Below the pieces are notes generated by a model. That model made no database searches. It had not been told where the DNA came from and saw only the letters and a list, made by a program, of their open reading frames with translations. A DNA stretch of 42,571 bases from Sperchopsis tessellata. Its lineage: Eukaryota > Arthropoda > Insecta > Coleoptera > Hydrophilidae. Below are positions 10,164 to 20,950 of the stretch, piece by piece. The translations under genes and the position numbers were made by a program. Where the stretch lies: the NCBI GenBank assembly GCA_033557685.1, contig JAWQRN010000065.1, positions 1 to 42,571 on the forward strand, given 5' to 3'. Position 1 is the first letter of the stretch. Every line of letters starts with the position of its first letter.

Positions 10164-12591
10164 GTTATCTACATAAAAATCACGTTATATGACGTCACTT
10201 GTTATTGGGAAATTATCTTTTCATCTAATATTGATTCTTACAGACTGCGTACTACTAAGATAGGCGAACACGTGGAGCTGTACGTTAACATCAATAAACG
10301 ATATGTTAAAATCATCTCCGGGATTTTGTCGCCATATAATTTTTTGATAATCTGAGTGCTCTGGATCAACCCTGATTAGCCTTTACATTTTGACTACAAC
10401 ACTACTAAAATTCGAAAGTTGCGAAACCGAATTAAAATGGAGCGAAGGATATGTAGGTCCGGTTGAAAGGAGATCGTTTAAAATCTTTCAGTTTGAAGTT
10501 TTTACGTTGGCGTCTAAAACTACTCGAATTTTACGTGTAGATTGTTTGAAGACCTCATGATGCGCTATGTATCAGCTAGAGTTGTTGATATAATAGTCTT
10601 TTAGAACAATTCCATATGACCTAAGTTAAGATATTCATTTATAAATTTAAAGTATTGGAGTTTAAATGCGGGTTGTATTTTATATTTAGTTTCGAGAATT
10701 CATTTTATTGCCCTTTCTTTTAAACTACCGAGTTCGGGCGATTGAGACACAAAAGGGAGCTTGATCATAAACCCATCCAGGTAAACTCTTTAGTAAGTAT
10801 CAACAAAATGCTTTTCGCAGAGAATTTCTTCTTGGAACTGGTTAGTTTTATTGCAATATTCTTTAATATCCTAGAATTTTTTAAGTTGTTTGTCTATTTT
10901 GTTATCTCAGTTTATGGCTAAATGCAAACTGATGTTTTCTTTTCCTTTGAAATTTCGTCAGCTGCAACCCATTAAAGACACGTTTCTACAAATTGGGGTT
11001 GGCCCAAAGAATTTGCAATTCTACCTGACCCTAACAATTGTCAAAAAAAAGACCGACTCCAACTAACAAATCAATCCGACTGGCTTTGTTAAAATTAAGA
11101 TTGGCTAATTGAATATCGTTTGGAATGTGAATGTTTGAACTTTTAACGAAAAAGTGAGATATTTCCGGTAATTTTTGGTAAAACTAAACAGCAATTTTCT
11201 GCCAAAAAGGTGCCAACTCGCGATCTTATTGATACTTAGTTGTTTGCGTGGCTTTAATTGTTTTTTGATTTATTCCTTGTATTGAAACATTATTGTTATT
11301 CAAATTCAGATTTAACACACGACATTCATAAAAACTGTCTTTATTGTCCATTATGTAAATTAAGACTGTTGAAAGTAACACTTCTTTTTGTGATATATTT
11401 CCACAATTTTGTTCATTTACACCATAGGTTGCAACATTTCCTAGTGTTTTTTGAGAATCTGAATTTAAAATTGTGGTTTGTTGACGAAGAAGACTTATGA
11501 TTTTGCTGACAATATTTAAGTTGAATAATTTCATCTCAAACAATTTTGGCATAATCTCATACTATCAACCATTTCAAGTTTAGAACTGTGCAATAACTTT
11601 GAAAATTCAGGACATTTATAAATTGTATGAAATGGATTTTTGCAATAATAACATACATGGATATGTGCCATTGAAAAACTTTTATTACCTTGGAATGGTT
11701 TTATGTCTTTAGTTGGATAATAATGTGATTTGAATGAGGTTGATTTATTTTAATTTTCTAACGATTCTAATTTTAAAGATCTTTGTTCTAAAAATTTGTT
11801 TTAACTAGTTAATTTTGGGATCCGATTCATACTGTAATCAAATTTCTCCGTTATTATCGGGAGTGTTAAAGCATTCCATTTATCATCCGTAAGCTGTTTT
11901 AGGACCTTGAAGCTTCTATATTTGTTTTTCCTCATTAATTGTCTTAGTAATGTGCTTGAAACTTTTGCGATTTTGTAGATCGACAAAATTGAATTCACAT
12001 GTTCTTGTATAATTACTCTGAGATAGTTATAGCATTTTTGACGTAGGTCCTAAGCGGACTGATAATTGCTTATTGAAATAGACGATACGTCAACGGAATT
12101 AAAAGCATCGCCTTTCAGACAAGAGAGGTAATGAAATTTTTGACAATTATTAAGTCTATTCTAACGTGAATTAATGTCTGGAAGGTATTCTGGAAACTAG
12201 TCCAGCCTGAATAGCTTCCAGAAAAGGTAGGTAAATTTAACTCAGGTAATTTTATGGATAATTATTGTGTTTGTTGATTGCGCAACATAAATTTCAACCG
12301 GGAGGGTTTTATCTACAAATTTTGCAATTTTTGTTAATAAATTGTAATATAAATTTTCGAAACTTGTCCATTCCATTGTCGTTTGCTTTGTTAATTCCCG
12401 AGACGCACAAAGGGGTCGATTTCAGATTGAAATTTGACGAATTCTTTGTAAGCCTACCCTAGACTGGTCTATGCAATTTCAATTCATCCAAATCGTCATC
12501 TTCCACGAATTTGAATACATTTACTTTTAATTGATTTAGTTTCGAATTTTATTCTCTCATGCTCGACTGTTAGAGATGGCAAATCTGCCAT
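10164..12591 (-). mobile_element. Outer BEL/Pao element, proximal part (gag to RT catalytic region)
   Basis: A gag start is visible at 12591 (MADLPSLTVEHERIKFE, then a stop). Further along are open pieces at 11998-11801 and 11552-11226 and an intact CCHC zinc knuckle, CYYCKNPFHTIYKC, at about 11653-11610. After gag comes a protease end that has lost Asp-Ser-Gly, then a linker with IPNDIQLANLNFNKASRID (about 11130-11070). The RT entry follows, including KFINEYLNLGHME (about 10650-10610), VDPEHSDYQKIIWR (about 10360-10320) and finally RDFYVDNLL at 10184-10155. There the sequence switches to the inner copy's gag. Stops and frameshifts are numerous, so this copy is more decayed than the inner one. 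Confidence 0.75.
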
Positions 12592-12763
12592 TTTCCAGTT
12601 ATTTTTAATTAATAATTGACTTTAAATAAATTCACTATACTAACAAGAATGTGGGGTGTTTAGAAGTTTTATATAGGAGGGTTAAAGGGAGAAGAACCAC
12701 TGACCTTGTTCCGGCTCCTGTGTTGATTTAGGGATGTCTTTTCGTAAATTGTGTCCTCACTGT
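12592..12763. other. Presumed 5' leader or flank of the outer BEL/Pao element
   Basis: The sequence lies upstream (minus-strand sense) of the outer gag start. No LTR end is recognisable here, and a foldback element begins at about 12764. It may be leader sequence, but I have no positive evidence. Confidence 0.25.
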
Positions 12764-13641
12764 AGGCTGTAGACCCCCTCCCCCTTAACTCATTTGTAGC
12801 TATAAAAAAAGTAAAATACAAAAGTTGTAGGGTTTCATCTATATTTTTTTAAATACTACTATTAAAGAAAGATTACCTGCATATGTCACGTGATATAAGA
12901 ATAGAGATGATTTTTTTTTAAATATATTATATTATATTATAATATAGATTTAATCGAGAGGCTTTGTTTTAAAATAAATGTTTAAACTAGGGGTGCAGAA
13001 AAACTTTAAAATTAATTTTAGTTTTACTCTTTATATGAGTAAATTATATCAGTCACCTTCAAAAGGAATCAAATTATCAAGATCTTCAATCTCGTTTGCT
13101 CTAGTGCTACTTCTTTTTCCTTTAAGTCAATTAGTATATCTCAAATTTCAAAAATGTGTTTTCATTGGGAGCTGGGCGATTTGGGTATAATGCTACATAC
13201 TCTCTTCTTGCAGCTTTTTTATTTTTATTGTTTTTTAAATAAAGGGAAAATATTTCAAACTTTTCGGGTTCTATCTAACCCATTTTGATGAAATAATACT
13301 AACAAATGTCAAACAACAACTATGGTAATAAAGAAACTATGTTTTTATAGATCATTGGCCAAATCATATTTACAGCATTTTCAAGGTCCAATATATCAAA
13401 AACTATTACAGCTAGATCAATCCTTATATTTATATATCAGAAAAAAAGGATCTTAAGGAAAATGTAAAAATATACAGGTGTTCCCTTTAAAAAATCACGT
13501 CCATTCTTATATCACATGACCTATGCAGACAATTTTTTTTAGTAGTATTTAAAAAAATATACATGAAACCCTACAATTTTTGTATTTAACTTTTTTTATA
13601 ACTCTTGTAATAAAAGAGTTAAGGTGGGTCAAAATATAGCC
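12764..13641. mobile_element. Foldback/MITE-like element with ~150-bp inverted arms
   Basis: The left arm 12771-12922 and the reverse complement of the right arm 13487-13630 align along their whole length. Shared blocks are ACCCNCC-TTAACTC, TATAAAAAAAGT, TTGTAGGGTTTCAT, TATTTTTTTAAATACTACT and CATGTGATATAAGAAT (one or two mismatches each). Similarity may reach a GGCTATA/GGCTGTA pair at the outer edges. The roughly 560-bp centre has no recognisable coding sequence; a 70-codon ORF at 12978-13190 is not convincing. A TTA/ATA microsatellite sits at 12917-12947. I do not know the family, and no clear target-site duplication is seen. Confidence 0.7.
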
Positions 13642-13959
13642 AATCACCGTGTAACTAGATTGATGGGCTTAAACTGTTTTCATTCCACAGTTATATATTA
13701 AAATATGGGTGATTTTATGATAAATAATATAAACATTCTCAAGTGTCGATATTGCCAGTATATCTTCAAATTTTTCTAAAAATACTATAGACTTTTTTGT
13801 GGTTAAGTGTTATAATAATAAATTTCGATAGCTGCTCATTCAAAAATTGATCCACTGATCAGATATTGCTGTTCTCCCATGTTCTCTATATCTATATCAT
13901 ACTTCCTCAGCTCTTCATATGTTTTCCAGTGTTCCTAAATTCTGAAAATCTTGCAATCC
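13642..13959. other. AT-rich stretch, nothing recognised
   Basis: No motif, repeat or reading frame of interest is visible. Confidence 0.4.
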
Positions 13960-14335
13960 TTGAACTCACAATTGTATTATCATATATTTTCGTTTTCTCA
14001 TCTGTTTAATGTGATTCTCATTTATTTTACCATTTGCATCATTTTTACTATTTTCATGCTTTGTCTTTATTAAGTTTTTTGAAGTCGATATAAAAAATTG
14101 TTGGCCCAGTCCACTTGTGTCCAGATGGATGGATTCAGAAATTCTTCTGATTTGTGTGATGGTACCTGATACCTTCAATGACAAATACTCTCCTGGATGC
14201 TTTGAAGTTAGATGTTCGCATATTACTTCAGTAATATTCTTTTCCCTTAATAACGTCTTCAATATCTCATTTGTCATATCTTTATCAAGTCTGTATATAT
14301 GAAAATGCCCTGAATTGATTTCATTTCAAACTGCC
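13960..14335 (-). pseudogene. Possible LINE ORF1-like remnant
   Basis: A 103-codon minus-strand open stretch contains HLTSKHPGEYLSLKVS. An overlapping frame downstream reads EEFLNPSIWTQVDWANNFL. A Ser-Lys...Tyr...Phe/Leu-Lys-Val block followed by Asn-Pro-(Ser)-Ile/Leu-Trp and Phe-Phe resembles the C-terminal part of ORF1/gag-like proteins of some arthropod non-LTR retrotransposons. The two readings are in different frames, so the copy is frameshifted. The assignment rests on remembered pattern only. Confidence 0.35.
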
Positions 14336-15689
14336 CCTCCCTATTATTTTTCATTGTTATTATTTGTGATGTTGAAAATGACACATCAATGCTGTTCTAA
14401 AGTTACTATTTTAAAAACAAAGCACTTAAGCTATTAGATTTAAAAAGTGGAAGACCGTAGACACAGTACAAATATCAGAAAAAATTAAATTTCTTTCATG
14501 GATTTCACACAAGATTATGGTGAGAATTCAGCACAACCTTTTAAGGCTAAGAATTACGGATTAAATATACTGTATAAAATGTGGCTAGATTTTTGATATT
14601 TCATCTTTTTATTTTGAACCAGTTCTTATTTTTTCCTCTATACTTTTGGAATACTCAAAATATTGTGATCAATGTATTTAAGATCATTCAGATCTTTTTG
14701 TTTCAGTTCATTATTATTATTGAGTTTTGATGTCTTTCCCTGCCTTGTCATCTTTTTATAATTGATTACTCATCTACGATTAAGATATTTTTGGTTAGTT
14801 TGTTGTTGGTTCCATGCCTACTGAAAGTTTGTTTGGTTGAGCAATCTAAACTTTATATTAGTAGGTAGTTGTCATGAATTTAAATTTTGCTAAAAGATTT
14901 ATTACTACTCTCAGCTGTTTTATAATTGCATCTTTTGTATTAATAATTTCTATCTTGTCTATGATTATCTGTTTTTTTACTACAAGAAATTGCTGCATCC
15001 AGCGAGGTATTTGATAGAAATGTTTCATGTACGTATTCATCAGTAGGTTTCATATTTACACCTTCTTGATTGTTTTTTTTTGTTCTTCAGAATCTTCCCT
15101 AACGTCACTTTTATCTTGGAACTGTTTGCAAATAAATGTTACATATCCTTCACCATGTTCTTTTAAATTGTTCCTCTGATAGGCTACTACACTGCTTATT
15201 AAGAGATGCATTAACTACTGCAAGTTTTATTCATTTTCTCTTAGTTTCTTATATTTAATGCTACATTATATACCAGTGGAGTGAGGTCCTTCCTGACCCA
15301 TAGACTAAGGATATTTAATTTTATATTTGATTTTAACACAAACCAATAAAATATAACCAAATAGGTTTGGTGAACATTTGGAAAATGCCACGGAACCCAG
15401 GAAGGGAAACACTGTTCTTTAGGGATGTGGTAGAAATGCTACTGTAGAAAATTAGTCTGTAGCAGATTTAAAATGTTTATGTATTACCTACCAATCTACT
15501 AGTTTCTTAGTTTCAACTTAATATTAGTTTAAATAATAGTACAACAAGAAAATAAGGTAAAGAAAATATACTGACCCTCTGTTTCTGATTGAATATTTTT
15601 TCCGGGTATATTGTGAATAAAAAACTTTGAAATGCTTAGTGTGCATTTATATTTTTCGAGATAAATTATTAAATTATATTGTCTCACAA
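14336..15689. other. AT-rich stretch, nothing firm
   Basis: A 60-codon minus-strand ORF (15040-14858) is Lys/Ile-rich and could be a decayed coiled coil of the same LINE as the remnant at 13960-14335, but it has no diagnostic motif. No other feature is seen. Confidence 0.35.
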
Positions 15690-16083
15690 AATAACTTTGA
15701 AAAAGGCTGTTACTTATTCTTTCACTATAGCTACATGCCCTAACTATTCCCTTTCAAGGTGGGCAGTACTAGAAATAAGCCTTCTCCATTCCCTTTATTT
15801 TGACAAACTTTTATTAACTCCATGCACCTTGTTATACATGCCTTTCTACTTACTTATCTACATTCGAGAAACTCACAATCTAACTATTTTTCAAGGCCTA
15901 CCTGTACCTTTCCCACCCTTCATTGCACTTACATATATCTGTTTTGTTATTCTTGCTCACTCAGTATTTCTAAGTGCTCAAAACAGCACAATACACCCTT
16001 CTCCATGCAATCCGTTACACTCACATATTTTTAACATCCATGATTGGCAAACCCACCCATCTGTCTTGTGTTGCATGCACTGA
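15690..16083 (-). repeat. LINE 3' end, minus orientation
   Basis: The reverse complement of this block aligns with 31740-31995 over about 250 bp. Shared pieces include GAGTGAGCAA, CAGATATATGTA, AAGGCATGTATAACAAGGTGCATG and GGCATGTAGCTATAG-type sequence. In the other copy this lies downstream of a non-LTR RT domain, so this is a 5'-truncated LINE insertion. The 134-codon + strand ORF that covers it (15679-16083) is antisense to the LINE and is not a gene. Confidence 0.65.
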
Positions 16084-17855
16084 TAAGATAGTTCATACCC
16101 ATTGAATTCATTCTTGAACTTTTTAAATATTCCGTTCTTTTTGTAAAATGTTTTAGCTCATGAATGCTGCTGCTAAGTGTATCTTACTTGAAATTATTAT
16201 AAGATTCTGTCATACAGCATACAATTTTAATAACATTTTAATTGATTCACTAAGATGTACGTTTATAACTTTTATTTCATATTATTAAATAGTAATTTTA
16301 AATGAAATATGTATATATGTGTACTGCTGCTGTCCACTGGTATGTGATATTGTCTTTTTTTTTAAAAATTTATGGGTGATTCAGAATCATATTTTTAGTT
16401 GTAGCGGCACAAGTGGAAACCAGATGGTTTTGATTTAAGCCAATTTGTCCTTGTTTCCCTTTGGCCACAGACAATGTTTTTATTTTTTTTTTATTGTACA
16501 CTTGTATGTATTAACTATTTCTTGTAATATTGTGTCAATTAAGTGCTTAATAATAGTAATATGTAATCTTTGTAAAATTGATTTCAAAGTTGAAAAGTGG
16601 ACCTAAATAATTTAAGAACTAGTCAATAAGCAATTATTCTTTACTGACAGCTTTTTGTTTATTGGTTTATAGCATAACAACTGACAAATCAAAAGATAAT
16701 GTAAAAGTACCATTTTTTTTAAAAATATTTTGAATGAAATAATACATTTTTGTCATAATTCTCAAAGAACAATAGTTATTGAGAATTTATTCTTATAACT
16801 ACTGATGACTTCATGAAAGAACCCTACCTATATTATCCAATATCTATGACAAGGACATGTCTACAAACCAAATATCAAATACATGTTCTCATATCTATTA
16901 TTTGCAAAGCAAACAAAAAATTTTTTGATGGCATCGATGTTTCGGCTAAGTTCCTCAAAATATTGAAAAGAATATGTGATGCACATGGCATATTCAAATA
17001 GTAGTAGTATTATAATTTTCACTAAATTGTGTGAAAAATAAAACAATCAATATTTGACTAAAATGATTATAATTATAGCTCTTTATTAACACTGATTTCA
17101 AATAGAAGGCACAAAATTATTTAATATTTATGCAGGCAAGTTTTATGAAGGAACCTTACTACAAAATATCTATTTTTATTTGTATTAGCTATTGGGTGAT
17201 AAGTATCATTTACATCATTACCACGTCTCCGTTTTAAATAATTTCAATTACACAAAATGTTTAGTTTATATCAGTAGTATATAACAGTATATCCCACACT
17301 ACTGATGGATATAATATTGTTTACGTGTTTATGGTAGTTCAGTTTGTCATACTTGACTTTTTTGGTTGGGATAATTGTGTTTTCAAAGTGCTGCATGAAA
17401 ACTTCAGAAATAATACTGAAATTAATTGAACTAATAATAAAACAATTAACCTCTATTTTCGCTCAAACTATTTTAAACACAAACCAAATCCTGTCATGTA
17501 TAAATTATTCCTCTCTATATAATCTATCATTTATAACCTGTGAAGATATACATCTAGTTTGTCGCCCACCACCATCAAGCTTGAAGCTAGTAAGTGAACA
17601 GTTAAGTACCCAATTAAGATCAGTGTTAAAATGAATTATAATTCAAATTTTTAATTCATGTTAAATTGCATTTCATCTTTTTTTACAATATGCTTATATA
17701 AAATTACATTTTGTATTAGAATTTATTTTACACAAGCTATATCACATTTAGAAGGATAATTTATAGAAATAGTTCATAGTGCAATTAGTTTAATCATTAT
17801 TATCCATACACTTACAGATTTTATTTTGTGTAATATATATATATTTTTTTATTAG
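16084..17855. other. AT-rich sequence upstream of the first visible CTPS exon
   Basis: This is presumably the end of a large CTPS intron, because the next exon opens with an acceptor in phase 1. ORFs at 16813-17001 and 17344-17634 were read. Neither matches the CTPS N-terminus nor any family I recognise. The missing upstream exon (ATP-binding loop and the Ile-Asp-Pro-Tyr region) is not visible. Confidence 0.45.
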
Positions 17856-18026
17856 GGGAAGTATACGTGTTAGATGATGGTGGAGAAGTTGACTTGGACC
17901 TTGGAAATTATGAAAGATTTCTCAACATCACATTGCATAGTGATAATAACATTACAACTGGGAAGATTTATCAAATGGTGATTGACAAGGAAAGACATGG
18001 AGACTACTTAGGAAAAACTGTTCAAG
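17856..18026 (+). CDS. CTPS: CTP synthase, coding exon a (start of visible part)
   Basis: CTP synthase makes CTP from UTP, ATP and glutamine in the cytosol and is the final step of de novo pyrimidine nucleotide synthesis. This exon encodes 57 residues matching positions ~56-112 of animal CTPS: EVYVLDDGGEVDLDLGNYER, TTGKIYQ, then ERHGDYLGKTVQ. The DLDLGNYERF segment carries an Asp that binds Mg-ATP in the synthetase domain. The acceptor is TTTTTTTATTAG ending at 17855, and the exon opens with GG completing a Gly codon (phase 1). The donor at 18027 is GTGACT, weaker than consensus, and leaves one base (G) that completes Val with the next exon. The frame runs 23 bases into the intron before a stop, but residue matching ends at the donor. 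Confidence 0.95.
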
Positions 18027-19019
18027 GTGACTCACGTAACATATTTTAGGTCTAAGCGATTTTGTATTTGCATTAAGTACAATAAGTATTAGCTGTAAAT
18101 AAACAAATTTTTAAGTTTATCAAATGGTCTAAATTTGTATTAGAGACCCATGGTCTTAATGCATTATAAAGTAGTCAGTTACAAGGTAATAATTGTAATT
18201 TTGTATGTATTTACTGGCTTAGAAGATGATATTCAAGTTTCTAAGCTAAATTTCATTTAGCTTGTATGTAAGACAAACCTATAATTTCTACTCGTAAAAT
18301 GCAAAAGTGAAACATATGAATGGAAAATTTAAAACTGTTAAGATGAAAGCTATGAACTATTTTACCAAAATATTACTGTAGACTAGAATTAAATAGATTG
18401 TGAATGATTCAGTTTTAGGATATATATCTTGACAAACCATAGTGATATGGTTTTCAGTAGTTTGATAATTATTATGGTCAAGATATTCCTACAAAAGTAG
18501 AGAAGCTATTTGAGTGTATTTTTCTGCCAGTAGATTTAACTTGTCTGTGGAAATACTGTTGTGGAAGCTGTGATTTATTAACGTGGGGGACTACCAATGT
18601 AAATTGTCCTATATTATGAATTCAGAACGAAATTCTAAACCACAAGCAATTTAGGAAAAATCTTTTTGCTACATATACATACAACCTTTCTTAACCAGTA
18701 AGCTATTTATAAAATCAATACGGCCTAAAAGAATTTTAAGAATTATTATTTTAGTGAAGGTCTATTATATGCATAATTACATTATAGATATATTTAGAAA
18801 TGAGATTATAATGCAAGGAACAAATATTGTTCCTGTATTATAAGAGATGAATCTGAATTAGTGATCTAAGTATTTTTCCCATATACTTACCCAAGTTCTT
18901 ACCTGGACTGCGTTTTGTTAAATCTTTCCAAGGTTTGGAATGCCATTAAACTTTTGTCTGAAATAAAAGTATGTATATGTGTATACATTTAGATTTTTAA
19001 AAATATTTATCATCTAAAT
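18027..19019. other. CTPS intron, AT-rich, nothing recognised
   Basis: This is the first part of the 12,401-bp intron between exons a and b. No repeat or coding fragment was recognised before the antisense transposase begins. Confidence 0.5.
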
Positions 19020-20880
19020 ACCGGATTAGGCCAGTCGCCTTCATATCTTTGAATATTACATCATCGGAAATACCAGGAGATTGACAGTAGTAATTTTTAT
19101 ACTTCTAATGATTTCCATACACATGTTTAGGGCCATTCTCTAAATCCTCAATAAAAGCTATCATATATTCGCCTTTTGGGCACTTTTTTTGTAGGGCTTT
19201 AATTTTGGCCTCAGTTAATCACTTTTAGTTAGTTGGGCATATATTTTTGTATCAGTTTTTAAGGCGTAGAGCCTTTTCACATCATTTTTTATAACCTGAT
19301 TGGTGCATTCTGTTTTGGTGACCAATTGGAATAAAAGTGGAAAACATAATGATTAAATTAAACCCCTAATCAATTATTTACTTACCTGCATCCCATATGG
19401 TGCGTTATCTGGATTTTCACAATATATCTGAGTCACCATCAGCTATACATTTCTTGTAAACCATGTACCCTTTCACTACTTTAAAATCCTACCACAATAT
19501 CTGCTTCCATCGCCGATGATGACCCTTGTCAAGTTTTAAAGCAGGTTTAGCAACCTCTCCTTTTTTCTGCTTTGTTTCATATGATGAAAACTTATTTCTG
19601 ATCTCGATGTATAAAACTTTAAGCAATTCTGGACTAATTATAACAGCTGAAAATAATTATTATATATGTCTTAATATTGTTAAGAAATTACTATGTTGCC
19701 CACACAATTGAACATCCCCAGTCATCTCCAGTTTGTTCTAGACGCTACGCGAAAAGACTGGATGTTCCCGAAGCAGTCTGAAACCACCCAGAACATGGTA
19801 GAACGAATACCATACATAAACAGCCCGGGTGCAATCGGGAGTCAGTCGAAGGCGATACTCTCTTACAAATCTCGGGACTCTTACTCCATCCTCCATCTAA
19901 AAATGTACTGTTACTCATGGAATGTCATCATCATCATGACTTTGGAATGGCATATTTCTTTCTATTTTTCCTGTCTCTTCAATTTCTCTTCAGAGTAATT
20001 TTTGCTAAACGTAGAATAAATATTGCAGTCAGTAAATACTACATTTAGTTTTTAAATGGTGTTTCCTGATGTAGTCTCTGATCAGTGTCAACGTTTGATC
20101 CACTGTCTCAAGAAATATCTTCAATGATGTTGAAATGTGTTTTTTTATTCATTTGTAGACATAACATAATTGGCCTGGAAACTGTCCCTTGCAACAGTTA
20201 ATGAAACGTTGGATCTTCTTGGAGCCTATTACATAAGATACCACAGTTAAATATTCTAAAAATTAGCTACTTTCAACATTTATCCATTTACCTCACTAGT
20301 GACTTGAATGTTAGAGAATGTTCTTTTCGTCATAAATGGTATATCCATAGTACTTATTAACTCCTCTGTATGCTTGAATGTGCTTCCAGTCGCAAGCGTA
20401 CCCCACACAGCTGCTTTATTTACTACTGTTTTTTTGGGTTCTTCACTTTCACTGTTGACAAGCCCATTACGAAGTTCTTTCACTGTGTTTAAAATTCCTC
20501 TAGTGCATTGTCTTGTGATGATGGCTTCCTGTTTTGGCTTAGATTCAATGTTCAATTGATTTGCCATGATTCTCTAAAGAATATTTTGATTTTAAAAAAA
20601 ACGTAATATGTAAACACTTACTCTTCATATTCTTTTTGAGAATCCCAGATTATCCCACAAATTTTTTTGTATATGTAGAGGAATTTCTTTTTGCAGCTCA
20701 ATTCTCATTGAGGGTTTCACCTCTTCCTGTTTCCTTGTTTCGTGTTTAGAAATATCAATCGGTGAATGGATTTGTTTTTCAGTTTTCAGTTTCGATATAG
20801 ATGTAGAGACTATTTTCTTTTGCTGGTGCGTTGTTTATGCTATTGCATAAAATGGAAAATGTACAAGTAAACTTACTAGC
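19020..20880 (-). pseudogene. Mutator-like (PF20700-type) transposase remnant with short introns
   Basis: On the minus strand, in order, come a piece 20830-20630 with LQKEIPLHIQKNLWDNLGF and a 48-bp intron-like gap with GTAAGT...TTTAG (20621-20574). The block 20567-20280 follows with AAVWGTLATGSTFKHTEELI and MDIPFMTKRTF, then DGGWSK near 19885. Next is 19646-19386 (ISPELLKVLYIEIRNKFSS, CIADGDSD, ENPDNAPYGMQ) with a TTTTCAG acceptor and a GTAAGT donor. VTKTECTNQVIKNDVKRLY and ENGPKHVYGNH lead down to about 19020. These blocks and their order match the arthropod transposase family called Mutator-like transposase (PF20700) as I remember it. Stops and at least one frameshift (inside GDSDI...CENP) make it non-functional. 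A GC-richer 200-bp patch at 19700-19900 does not fit the alignment and may be a later insertion. Confidence 0.65.
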
Positions 20881-20950
20881 CTAAACATTTATGAGCATAT
20901 CATTTGAAGATATATGCTCAAATACATAGCCTCCGAGATTATACTGACAA

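Noticed and set aside
15679..16083. 134-codon + strand ORF with hydrophobic segments
   Set aside because: It is antisense to a LINE 3' end that has a second copy at 31740-31995, so it is a chance frame.
17344..17634. 96-codon ORF just upstream of CTPS exon a
   Set aside because: It does not match the CTPS N-terminal region, lacks splice-site support and has no known motif.
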